A stretch of DNA of 18,020 bases from Alphaproteobacteria bacterium (lineage in GTDB: Bacteria; Pseudomonadota; Alphaproteobacteria; Micavibrionales; Micavibrionaceae). Positions 8,687 through 15,940 of the stretch are shown here, in pieces. Positions within the stretch are counted from its first letter, which is position 1, and every line of letters starts with the position of its first letter. The position numbers and the translations under genes were made by a program. The stretch covers positions 1 through 18,020 of the forward strand of contig JALZUF010000198.1 in the NCBI GenBank assembly GCA_023301785.1. The letters run 5' to 3'. A model generated the notes under the pieces. That model ran no database searches. It was not told the origin of the DNA and saw only the letters and a program-made list of their open reading frames with translations.

Positions 8687-10150
8687 ATGAAACTCTCAAG
8701 CCAAGCCCTAGAAGCATTAAAAAATAAAGAAGGCGTACTAACCCCGCAATATGATCGCTCACAAATAAAGGGCGGTATCATGCATATGAGTATTGGCGGA
8801 TTTCATCGCTCACATCAGGCGGTCTATATCGACGATTTACTCTCACAAGGAAATAATCAATGGGGAATCTGTGCTGTTGGTTTGATGCCCCAAGACAAAG
8901 ACAATATAGAAAAATTAAACGATCAAGATACCTTGTACACCGTATTAGAAAGAAATTCTAAATCAGACAAAGCACGTATCATAGGATCAATAATTGAGAT
9001 TTTACACGCTCCTTCCTCTCCTGAAGCAGTGCTGAATCGATTATCCAATGAAGAGATAAAAATATTGTCTCTTACTGTCACGGAAAAAGGTTACTGCTAC
9101 GATAGTAATAAAAACTTAGATCAGAAGAATGAATTAATTCAGCATGATTTAAAAAATATAAATGCACCTAAAACTGCTCTTGGTTATATTGTATCAGGAC
9201 TTCAAAATAGAAAAAATAAAAACAAAAAGCCATTCACGGTCATGTCTTGCGATAACTTGCCTGGCAATGGGCATCTTACAAAAAAATTAGTTTTACAATT
9301 TTCAGAATTAATTGATTCTGATTTATCAAAGTGGATCAACGATAATGTTTCTTTTCCTAATTCAATGGTCGATAGAATTACACCCGTCACAACAGATAAA
9401 ATTATAGATACAATTAAAACCCAATTTGATATTGAAGATAGCTGGCCAGTTGTTTGTGAAGATTACATCCAATGGATCCTAGAAGATAGCTTCTGTAACG
9501 ACTGCCCACCCTTTGAAAGCGTTGAGATACAAATGGTTTCAGAAGTAGACCCTTATGAAAAAATGAAGGTCCGTCTTTTAAATGGCGCTCACTCTGCTCT
9601 TTCATATTTATCTTATTTGATGGGATACAGAGAAGTGGATACTGCGATGCAGGACCCATTAATTTCTAGGTTTGTGTGCGGTTATATGGACCACGATATC
9701 ACACAAACGATACCTGACGTTCCTGGAATAAATTTAACAAATTATAAAAATATATTAATTAAAAGGTTTTCTAATCCTGCTATATCAGATCAGATTCAAC
9801 GCTTAGCGGAAGACGGATCACAAAAAATACCAAATGCTATTATTCCTTGTATTGAACATAATATTAGTAATGGGAAGCCCAATAAATATATAATCATAGC
9901 TTTAGCAGCTTGGTTTAAATATCTTAGTGCCACTGATGAACAAGGAAATCAAATTGAAATAAAAGACCCCCTAGCGGATTTATTAATAAAAACAGCTCAA
10001 TCAAATCCTATGCATTTGTTAGAGATTGAAGAAATCTTTGGAAATAAAATCATTAAAAATGAGGATTTTGTTCAAGGCCTCACACAGACGTTAAAAGCCC
10101 TAAGCGATAATGGAACAAGAGCAACTTTGGAATCCCTAATCCAAGATTAA
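8687..10150 (+). CDS. Mannitol 2-dehydrogenase / fructuronate reductase family oxidoreductase
   Basis: The 487-residue protein belongs to the polyol-specific long-chain dehydrogenase family (mannitol, arabinitol, fructuronate, tagaturonate), which interconverts sugar alcohols or uronates and ketoses with NAD(H). Evidence: the N-terminal nucleotide-binding segment IGGFHRSHQ (36-44), the family signature at 221-233 ending in MVDRITP, and the catalytic set K294, N299 and H302 in KVRLLNGAHS, spaced as the Lys-Asn-His of mannitol 2-dehydrogenase. Length is normal for the family. The substrate cannot be fixed: no transporter, kinase or uronate gene is next to it. The ATG is supported by AAAGGAA about 8 bases upstream. 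It converges with the cold-shock gene and shares a hairpin across both stop codons. Confidence 0.9.
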   Translation: MKLSSQALEALKNKEGVLTPQYDRSQIKGGIMHMSIGGFHRSHQAVYIDDLLSQGNNQWGICAVGLMPQDKDNIEKLNDQDTLYTVLERNSKSDKARIIGSIIEILHAPSSPEAVLNRLSNEEIKILSLTVTEKGYCYDSNKNLDQKNELIQHDLKNINAPKTALGYIVSGLQNRKNKNKKPFTVMSCDNLPGNGHLTKKLVLQFSELIDSDLSKWINDNVSFPNSMVDRITPVTTDKIIDTIKTQFDIEDSWPVVCEDYIQWILEDSFCNDCPPFESVEIQMVSEVDPYEKMKVRLLNGAHSALSYLSYLMGYREVDTAMQDPLISRFVCGYMDHDITQTIPDVPGINLTNYKNILIKRFSNPAISDQIQRLAEDGSQKIPNAIIPCIEHNISNGKPNKYIIIALAAWFKYLSATDEQGNQIEIKDPLADLLIKTAQSNPMHLLEIEEIFGNKIIKNEDFVQGLTQTLKALSDNGTRATLESLIQD

Positions 10151-10174
10151 GGCGCTCAATATAGAGCTTAATCT
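10144..10174. terminator. Hairpin overlapping two convergent stop codons
   Basis: AGATTAA (10144-10150) pairs with TTAATCT (10168-10174) and GCTC (10154-10157) with GAGC (10164-10167), around the loop AATATA, with the 3-base bulge GGC on the left arm. The stem contains the stop codon of the plus-strand dehydrogenase and that of the minus-strand cold-shock gene. The symmetry suits a two-way terminator. On the plus strand a T-rich stretch (AATTTTATATT) follows. No perfect T-run is present. Confidence 0.45.
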
Positions 10175-10374
10175 AGCAATTTTATATTAATCGCAGAAAT
10201 CTTGCTATCTTCGGATAAAATTTCATAATTTAAACGTTGCCCAACTTCTACCGTTTCAATACCAGCCGCCTGTAAGGCTGAAATGTGCAGGTAAACATTT
10301 TCATCGCTATCATTGGGACGAATAAAGCCATAGCCCCTGTCTTCTTTAAATGAAATGATACTTCCTGTTAGCAT
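10168..10374 (-). CDS. Cold-shock-domain protein (CspA-like)
   Basis: This 68-residue protein is a single cold-shock domain, a five-strand OB fold that binds single-stranded RNA or DNA as a chaperone. The RNP1-like motif is GYGFI (14-18) and the RNP2-like motif is VYLHISAL (27-34). Classic CspA has VFVHFSAI at RNP2, so two positions differ, and the protein is more acidic than most. The ribosome site AGGAAA lies about 8 bases before the ATG. It follows the DEAD-box helicase gene on the same strand after 123 bases, so the two may be partly co-transcribed, a sensible pairing since both unfold RNA in the cold. Confidence 0.88.
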   Translation of the reverse strand: MLTGSIISFKEDRGYGFIRPNDSDENVYLHISALQAAGIETVEVGQRLNYEILSEDSKISAINIKLLD

Positions 10375-10497
10375 GTGATGTTTCCTAGCATAGTTAAAAT
10401 AATAATAAAAACAGACTTAAGGTGGTACTTATAGTCAAAGGTTAGCTGTTCTCCAAGGAGTATTTATTTTAGCTATTTGAAGTAATACTGGTTACTC

Positions 10498-11760
10498 CTA
10501 CTTTCTATTCTTACCAAGGCGACTGCGTTGTTTTTTGGCTTTACTCTTCTGAAATGCATTATTAGGTTTCTTTTTAACCGCGGCTTTACGCTGTTGGATT
10601 TCTTTTTCAAGAGGTTGTAGCTTCAAAAGATCAGGAGTTTTTACTATCGGTATTTTAAACTTAATAACTTTTTCAACTAGATTTAAAAGCTTACCTTCTG
10701 TTTCATCACAAAATGAAATAGCCGTCCCTTTAGTGCCTGCACGTGCCGTACGGCCAATACGGTGCACATAACTTTCTGGTTCGGACGGCAGGTCATAATT
10801 TATAACATGACTAATGTTATCTACATCAATACCACGCGCGGCAATGTCAGTCGCAACTAAAGTTCTAATTTCACCTTTTTTAAATGCGTCTAATGCTTTT
10901 TGTCGAGCAGTTTGTGATTTGTTACCGTGAATAGCGGCGGTAGTAATGCCTTCATGTTCAAGCTCTTTGACAATACGATTTGCGCCATGCTTGGTTCGGC
11001 TAAAAATAATCGTCTTAGCGATATCTTCATTTTGAAGCAACGTCGCCAATAGCGCGCGTTTATGTTTTTTAGAAATTTTATAAACGCTTTGTTTTATTTT
11101 TCTGACAGTAACAACCTCTGGCGTGACATCAACCCTCTTAGGATCATTCAACAGGCTATTAGCCAACTTACTGATAGAACTAGGCATCGTCGCAGAAAAG
11201 AGCAGTGTTTGTCTTTTCTTTGGAATGTTCGCCATGATTTTTTTAATATCATTAATAAAGCCCATGTCTAACATACGGTCTGCTTCATCTAAAATTAAAT
11301 GCGTCACCGATCCAAGATCAATATGGCCTTGTTGCATTAAGTCAAGCAACCGACCAGGCGTGGCAATAAGTAAATCAACCCCCTCGGACATTGCTTGAAC
11401 TTGTTTTTTTTGTTTTACGCCGCCAAAAATAGTGGTCTGTCGTAACGAAAGATACTTCGCATATATTTCACAATTATCTGCAATTTGAATAGCGAGCTCT
11501 CTTGTCGGGGCAAGGACCAGTGCGCGCGTAGCACAAGGTTTAGGCGTACATGGTGTGGTAAACAAATGCTGTAAAGTTGGTAATGCAAATGCTGCCGTTT
11601 TACCCGTACCAGTTTGTGCAATGCCTAATAAATCTTGATTCTCAAGTAGAGAGGGAATAGCACTCAACTGAATTGGTGTAGGCGTCTGATAATTATTTTC
11701 ATCCAGTGCGCGCGTGAGCTCTTCTATAAGGTCTAAATGGTGAAAACTAGTTATCGTCAT
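10498..11760 (-). CDS. rhlE: DEAD-box ATP-dependent RNA helicase, RhlE-like
   Basis: The 420-residue protein is a compact DEAD-box helicase that remodels RNA, usually in ribosome assembly or RNA decay. Motifs in order: Q motif (TPTPIQ, 26-31), Walker A (AQTGTGKT, 48-55), PTRELA (85-90), TPGR (134-137), DEAD (158-161), SAT (189-191), the motif V region ATDIAARGIDVD (303-314) and HRIGRTAR (333-340). The tail after about 385 is strongly basic (KKKPNN...KKQRSRLGKNRK), as in RhlE, where such tails bind RNA. No dedicated RNA-binding domain of the DbpA or CsdA kind is seen, which favours RhlE over those. The ribosome site AAAGGAAA precedes the ATG by about 5 bases. A promoter at 11910-11938 implies a leader of about 143 bases, as in cold-induced genes. 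Confidence 0.93.
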   Translation of the reverse strand: MTITSFHHLDLIEELTRALDENNYQTPTPIQLSAIPSLLENQDLLGIAQTGTGKTAAFALPTLQHLFTTPCTPKPCATRALVLAPTRELAIQIADNCEIYAKYLSLRQTTIFGGVKQKKQVQAMSEGVDLLIATPGRLLDLMQQGHIDLGSVTHLILDEADRMLDMGFINDIKKIMANIPKKRQTLLFSATMPSSISKLANSLLNDPKRVDVTPEVVTVRKIKQSVYKISKKHKRALLATLLQNEDIAKTIIFSRTKHGANRIVKELEHEGITTAAIHGNKSQTARQKALDAFKKGEIRTLVATDIAARGIDVDNISHVINYDLPSEPESYVHRIGRTARAGTKGTAISFCDETEGKLLNLVEKVIKFKIPIVKTPDLLKLQPLEKEIQQRKAAVKKKPNNAFQKSKAKKQRSRLGKNRK

Positions 11761-11903
11761 AATATTTCCTTTTGCCTGTCATTGAAAACAAGATCAAGCG
11801 TTGCGCTACAAAACGCACGAAGGAGGTACAGTGATGTTTTTAGCTTCTTAAGACAGATACTGGCTTTTGATGTACGCCATCTTGTACCGTCACAAATGTT
11901 TAT
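11761..11903 (-). promoter_or_regulatory. Long 5' leader of the helicase gene
   Basis: From the predicted start near 11903 to the ATG the minus-strand message has about 143 untranslated bases. It contains a hairpin (GCGTT at 11812-11816 pairing with AACGC at 11798-11802) and the sequence ACCUCCUU (11820-11827), whose UCCUU could pair with AAGGA in the ribosome site. The fold is judged by eye only. The plus strand of the same region holds a perfect AAGGAGG followed 7 bases later by an ATG and only five codons (11834-11851), probably a coincidence of the same bases. Confidence 0.35.
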
Positions 11904-11909
11904 ATCGTC

Positions 11910-11938
11910 GTTGTATGGTAAATATTGTAACTAGTCAA
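11910..11938 (-). promoter_or_regulatory. Promoter of the DEAD-box helicase gene
   Basis: On the minus strand TTGACT (11933-11938) is followed after 17 bases by TACAAC (11910-11915). The -35 is near consensus and the -10 matches at four of six positions. The same TTGACT hexamer with 17-base spacing is used by the DUF4114 promoter. The 330-base gap from 11761 to 12090 therefore holds this promoter, the helicase leader, and the promoter of the divergent small gene. Confidence 0.5.
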
Positions 11939-12034
11939 ATGCTCTTAAATTTTAATCTCGTACAGTATTAAGAAGCACAATGACAAAGACAGGTTTATTT
12001 GATACCCCAAACAACAAGAGAAAAGATTTTTTAC

Positions 12035-12040
12035 TATAAT
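12035..12040 (+). promoter_or_regulatory. -10 element of the 99-residue gene
   Basis: A perfect TATAAT occurs 50 bases before the start of the small gene. No good -35 hexamer is visible at the right distance. Transcription would start near 12047, leaving a leader of about 44 bases. Confidence 0.4.
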
Positions 12041-12090
12041 ATGAAATATTGTCTATATTAACTTAGATACTCAATCAAGAGACCAAAATA

Positions 12091-12390
12091 ATGAAAATAA
12101 CTCAAGATCAAAACTGGATTCCCTGCACTGAACCTAAAATTGGCGACGTTCTTAAATGGAATGAACCTTTATGGGCGGCACCCAATAAACCACGTGGTAA
12201 GCCTGATAAAATAGGAGAGCAGGAAATAATTGCCCAATTAATGGCTACAAAAGATATCTGGGAATTTAAAGTGATAAGCGTTAAAAAAATATCTTCTGGT
12301 GACGCTGAATTAAAAGTGCAAGAAAATGACAATATTCGCCGGAAAAAATCCAGTATTGAAAAAGGTTCCTGTCACAAACTCATTAATTAA
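12091..12390 (+). CDS. Small conserved-looking protein of unknown function
   Basis: The family is not recognised with certainty. The 99-residue product has no signal peptide and no membrane segment. It begins with a Trp/Pro-containing segment (WIPCTEPKIGDVLKWNEPLW, 10-29), then a basic, Pro- and Gly-rich stretch (PNKPRGKPDKIGEQE, 32-46), then an alternating hydrophobic region (56-77) that could form beta strands. The last 20 residues are basic. The GDVLKWNEPLW segment looks like a small beta-barrel or SH3-like start, but that is only an impression. The gene has its own -10 element and a plain ATG with a weak AAGAGA ribosome site. It lies between the helicase and tRNA-Glu, divergent from the former. 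The reverse-strand frame over the same bases is considered a shadow. Confidence 0.6.
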   Translation: MKITQDQNWIPCTEPKIGDVLKWNEPLWAAPNKPRGKPDKIGEQEIIAQLMATKDIWEFKVISVKKISSGDAELKVQENDNIRRKKSSIEKGSCHKLIN

Positions 12391-12578
12391 TCATCAAATA
12401 GCTTCAAGCCAAAAACATATTAAAATAAAATTATATCTTTATATGACATAACATTCACAATCTGCATCTAAGAAGATATATAACTTCTACAGAGATCAGA
12501 TAATAAACCAGTTACTAAGCCTTTTACGCATCGACATCTATATTTCTGCGTTTTTTCTATAAATTCTTAAATAAAGAC

Positions 12579-12608
12579 TTGATTTAAAGAGGTTAAACCC
12601 ATTATAAA
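12579..12608 (+). promoter_or_regulatory. Promoter of tRNA-Glu
   Basis: TTGATT (12579-12584) and TATAAA (12603-12608) are separated by 18 bases, and transcription would start near 12615, about 20 bases before the tRNA. The rest of the gap from 12391 shows nothing else recognisable. Confidence 0.55.
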
Positions 12609-12635
12609 GCATTGTCTTTAAGACTATTTCTATGC

Positions 12636-12711
12636 GTCCCGTTCGTCTAGGGGTCTAGGACACCGCCCTTTCACGGCGGCAACACGGGTTCAAATCCCGT
12701 ACGGGACGCCA
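12636..12711 (+). tRNA. tRNA-Glu (anticodon TTC)
   Basis: A full cloverleaf can be drawn. The acceptor stem GTCCCGT (12636-12642) pairs with ACGGGAC (12701-12707), the discriminator base is G, and CCA is encoded (12709-12711). The anticodon stem CCGCC/GGCGG encloses the loop CTTTCAC with anticodon TTC at 12670-12672. The T arm has ACGGG/CCCGT around TTCAAAT. The sequence closely resembles E. coli tRNA-Glu. The 3' ends of tRNA genes are common integration sites, and a decayed integrase fragment lies about 100 bases downstream. Confidence 0.97.
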
Positions 12712-12813
12712 AGAACACTTCCAATAAATTCTCAAAACATCTAAAAAATCTTTATTTTGCAACGGTTTCAGGCGACTGTCTATCCATAACCTTCCCATAC
12801 AATCTCATAACTT

Positions 12814-12966
12814 CTAGAGTTCTTGAGGGTATATCCTGAAATCACCCTCGCAGAAGCACGTGAAAAGCATCGTGTGGCTCATAAGATCGTATCACAAGGA
12901 CAAGACCCCATTCAGCTTAAAAGAGAAGCTACTCCCAATATAGAGCAGGAGCAGGGCAATACTTTT
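12814..12966 (+). pseudogene. Remnant of an integrase arm-binding domain (P4-type)
   Basis: The plus-strand frame reads LRVYPEITLAEAREKH, then QGQDPIQLKRE and QGNTF. This matches the typical end of the DUF4102 arm-binding domain of P4-like tyrosine integrases (pattern LGxYPExSLAEAREKR...QGIDP) and the start of the next domain. An in-frame stop lies at 12808-12810, the N-terminal part is gone, and after GNTF the frame (open to 13044) becomes a hydrophobic run unlike any integrase. It lies just 3' of tRNA-Glu, the usual place for such a gene. This is judged a fossil and not a working 73-residue gene. The rest of the 12712-13106 gap holds nothing recognisable. Confidence 0.7.
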
Positions 12967-13106
12967 GTTTTTAATCAATTACTTATATTTTTAATGTGGA
13001 GTCCGTTTTTCTTAAATATGATCGTTGTAATAGTCACCTTTTGATCGGAAAGCTTGCTTTTTCATATTTATTATGTAATCAGTTGGCTTTAAAAAGGTAG
13101 TTTATC

Positions 13107-15596
13107 GTGATTAATTCTATAAAATTAAGACAAGAAATGACGACGGGTAAGGAAGAACTTCTTAGTAATTTTCGTGATGGCGAGATTGATGCCTATACTT
13201 TGACACACAGCCTTAGTGACCTTGTCGATAAGAATGTAACAAAATTAGCCGATGAGCATTTTGGCGCTTTTAAGGATCACATTACTCTTGTTTATACAGG
13301 ATCAAATGGTCGTCAAGAGGTGTGTCCTTATTCTGATCTGGATGTTTTTTTGCTCGTTGATGATCAATTTTCTGACTTAGAAACGCTTCCAGAAATGCAT
13401 CCCGAGTTCGCGGATGCACTCGCAGCGTTTTATCGCGATTTAGATGACGCACGCTTTAATGGAAGAATATCTATATGGAACGCTGATGATCGTGCGAAAG
13501 GAGTTAAGGATGATCAGGAAACATGGACACAAACGATTGATCGTCGCAAAGGATGGGGCAGTGATAATCTATATGCAAACATGAATGAACGTTTGGCTAA
13601 AATTGGACATGATCATCGTGTAGCTTATATTCAGGCTAAATTTGATGAGTATGGCAAACGCCTGAATAAACAAGATACAGAAAATCACTCAACAGTCGAA
13701 GGAGGTGTAAACCTAGGCCGTTTTACAGTGATAGAACCTAACGTCAAAGATGGTTATGGCGGTTTACGCGGATATCAAACTGCGCAATGGGTATTAAACG
13801 AACTAAAGGGCGCTGATGGGTGTTCCCTAGTTGGATGTGGTGTTATTACACCAGAGGATGAAAAAGCTGTAGAAAATGCGCATAACTTTCTATTAACTAT
13901 ACGATGTCATTTACATGATTTGACCAAAAGAGAAGTAGATAATCTAGAATCTCATTATCAGCCAGAACTGTCTTCGCGTATGGGTTATAATGATGTCACA
14001 CTGTTCATGAAGGATTATTTTCGTGCTACTCGTGAAATTTCTCATTATGCTAGAATGGTATGTTCGGAAATTGCAGAGCAAGTCGGTGTAAGGCCACCGG
14101 GTATTACGTCAGAAGAACAAGTTAGATTTAGATCCGACGAAATCAGCAATCCAATCCAAATCCTAAATTTATTCAAAGAGCATGCTGAGACTGGTAATGC
14201 AATCCATCATACAGCTATGCAAAAAGTACGAGAAAGTGGAGGTTTGATAACGAGTGAATTTATTCAAGATTCAGAGAACAATCGGATAATGCTTGATATA
14301 CTTTCACATGAGGAGGCGGAAAGAACGTTGCGCCGGATGAATACGTTAGCTTTTTTACCGCGCTTTATTCCAGAACTTGAAAAAATTCGCGCACTTATTC
14401 AATTCAATCCGTATCACGCTTATACAGTTGATGACCACACGCTTGTAGCAATAGGAAATGTTACAGCACTAGCAAGACAAGAGCATGCTGGGTTATCTTC
14501 TTTTGCGAGCCGCATTGCCCAAGATTTGACGCAAGAAGATAGAGAAATATTATCCGTTGCGCTTTTGCTTCATGATGTTCATAAGGGCGATCAACCTGAA
14601 AATTTGAAATCTTATAATCGTGGTTTGGTAAAAAAGGTTGGAGCACGGCTAGGGCTTGAGGATGAAAATCTTGAAACTGCTGCGTGGTTGGCAGAAAACC
14701 ATTTGTTATTAAAACATACGTCACGTTATGGAGATATAGAAAATTCAGAAGTGATTAAACATTTTGTTTCCAAGGTACCGGATATTAAACATCTTGAGCT
14801 TTTGAGAGTGATGACTTTGGCGGATACGTTGGCTTTAGGACCAGGTCGTTTAAAACATCATTCGGTTTTTAGAGCTGATTCTGTATATGAAAAAGCACGT
14901 AATATAATGTCTGGTTTGACCCTACAATATAATCGTGAATCATATGTACTGCCCGAAGATTATAAAGGAGGTGTACCTTATGTCAGCATCGTACCTAACA
15001 ACGAAGTGAAAGCAGATATACTGACTGTAGTTACAAAAGATAAACCTTATCTTCTTGAAAATATGATGTCAAAATTGGAGGATAGCTCAACAAGCGTTCT
15101 TAATGCACGGGTGAGAACAATTCCGGATGGAAGCGAGTGTGCTGCCAATATATTTGTGATTCAAAATAGTAGAGGTTCGATGCACTCTAAAGAAGAAATA
15201 GATAAAATTCGTAAAGCCATTACGGAAGCTGTTGAGGAAGATGAACGTATCAAGGTCGAGCCAATTTCTGCACAACAAGCGCCTGAAAAAAACCCTAAGA
15301 ACCATGTTTTTCCAGTCGAACCAAATGTTGAATTTTCAAATGAGTTATCTGATGTGTTTACGACTGTTGAAATTACCGCCCGAAATCGTCCTCATTTGCT
15401 TCACGGGTTGGCTGCAGTTTTTAATGATAAGAATATCAGTATTCAACATGCTTCTATTACGAGTGAAGGTAACCGTGCAGTTAATGTATTTCAAATCCAT
15501 CGTGATGGTGGGCAGGTTTCTCGAGAGGACCAAACTACATTACATACTGCTTTGATGAAACAAATTAATGAACAATCTGCACTTAATGCCTGTTAA
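13107..15596 (+). CDS. glnD: [Protein-PII] uridylyltransferase/uridylyl-removing enzyme
   Basis: The 829-residue protein has the complete GlnD layout. It modifies PII proteins with UMP at low glutamine and removes it at high glutamine, controlling nitrogen assimilation. The nucleotidyltransferase motif GSNGRQ...YSDLD (65-79) gives D77 and D79. PNVKDGYGGLR (211-221) is the GlnD-specific helper motif. The HD domain has HAYTVDDHT (437-445), HD at 489-490 and NHLLL (531-535). Two ACT domains follow at about 636-715 and 750-825. It is shorter than many alphaproteobacterial GlnD proteins. GlnD usually continues HD-IAKG with a Gly-Gly-Asp-His segment; here it is HDVHKGDQPEN, so that His is missing. 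Start: GTG at 13107 with AAAGGTAG upstream; ATG at codon 11 is an alternative. Integrase fragments lie on both sides. The right-hand reverse frames are shadows. Confidence 0.92.
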   Translation: MINSIKLRQEMTTGKEELLSNFRDGEIDAYTLTHSLSDLVDKNVTKLADEHFGAFKDHITLVYTGSNGRQEVCPYSDLDVFLLVDDQFSDLETLPEMHPEFADALAAFYRDLDDARFNGRISIWNADDRAKGVKDDQETWTQTIDRRKGWGSDNLYANMNERLAKIGHDHRVAYIQAKFDEYGKRLNKQDTENHSTVEGGVNLGRFTVIEPNVKDGYGGLRGYQTAQWVLNELKGADGCSLVGCGVITPEDEKAVENAHNFLLTIRCHLHDLTKREVDNLESHYQPELSSRMGYNDVTLFMKDYFRATREISHYARMVCSEIAEQVGVRPPGITSEEQVRFRSDEISNPIQILNLFKEHAETGNAIHHTAMQKVRESGGLITSEFIQDSENNRIMLDILSHEEAERTLRRMNTLAFLPRFIPELEKIRALIQFNPYHAYTVDDHTLVAIGNVTALARQEHAGLSSFASRIAQDLTQEDREILSVALLLHDVHKGDQPENLKSYNRGLVKKVGARLGLEDENLETAAWLAENHLLLKHTSRYGDIENSEVIKHFVSKVPDIKHLELLRVMTLADTLALGPGRLKHHSVFRADSVYEKARNIMSGLTLQYNRESYVLPEDYKGGVPYVSIVPNNEVKADILTVVTKDKPYLLENMMSKLEDSSTSVLNARVRTIPDGSECAANIFVIQNSRGSMHSKEEIDKIRKAITEAVEEDERIKVEPISAQQAPEKNPKNHVFPVEPNVEFSNELSDVFTTVEITARNRPHLLHGLAAVFNDKNISIQHASITSEGNRAVNVFQIHRDGGQVSREDQTTLHTALMKQINEQSALNAC

Positions 15597-15618
15597 ATTC
15601 CGCAAAATTTTATTTAAC

Positions 15619-15753
15619 TCAAAAAACTTTTTTCTCTGTTACTCCATTATTTAAAATAATACAAACCCCAGTTCGAATACCATTTTCCTTGAATATTCTA
15701 GGAGCATATTTGGAGGCACAGTTGCAATAATCAACAAATATAGTTTTTTTATA
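15619..15753 (-). pseudogene. Possible fragment of an unidentified gene
   Basis: A stop-free minus-strand stretch of about 45 codons has a protein-like composition (IFVDYCNCASKYAPRIF, then NGIRTG and a short hydrophobic strand) but no start codon. It follows the integrase remnant on the same strand. It may be the tail of another decayed element gene, or chance. No family is recognised. Confidence 0.2.
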
Positions 15754-15761
15754 TCAGCAGT

Positions 15762-15935
15762 TTAGGTGTTTAATTGATATTCCCGTATGGTACCAGCAAT
15801 ATAATTCGGCGTTAAATGAGCATAAAGCCGCTCAGCAGTCCTCGTATTGGTATGACCTAACTGCCGAGCAATAATTTGCATTGGCCTCCCCTCATCCATA
15901 AGGACGACTATCTCGTTAGTGCGAATAACACACTA
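15762..15935 (-). pseudogene. Remnant of a tyrosine integrase C-terminus
   Basis: The minus-strand frame reads MDEGRPMQIIARQLGHTNTR, then TAERLYAHLTPNYIAG and a stop. This is the last catalytic part of a tyrosine recombinase, with the GH motif and the nucleophile Tyr (LYAH) kept. By eye 23 of 43 residues match the C-terminus of the intact integrase at 16826-17770. The upstream Arg, Lys and His-x-x-Arg of the active site are absent: the frame before MDEG is diverged (CVIRTNEIVVL) and an in-frame stop precedes it at about 15933-15935. It cannot encode an active enzyme. With the fragment above, it accounts for the 344 bases between glnD and the HEXXH gene. Confidence 0.75.
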
Positions 15936-15940
15936 CCTTC

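Noticed and set aside
11834..11851. Perfect AAGGAGG followed by ATG and five codons on the plus strand, as a leader peptide
   Set aside because: The next plus-strand gene is 240 bases away with its own -10 element, no amino acid run suggests attenuation, and the same bases belong to the helicase leader on the other strand.
12823..13044. A 73-residue plus-strand gene after tRNA-Glu
   Set aside because: Its first half is an integrase domain fragment and its second half is an unrelated hydrophobic run; it starts with TTG and has no good ribosome site. Treated as a fossil.
15087..15555. Open frames on both strands inside the 3' part of glnD
   Set aside because: The glnD frame carries two clear ACT domains here, so the others are shadows.
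15670..15690. CAGTTCGAATACC as a displaced copy of the tRNA-Glu 3' end (att site)
   Set aside because: It matches the T-arm pattern only loosely and lacks the ACGGGACGCCA that should follow.
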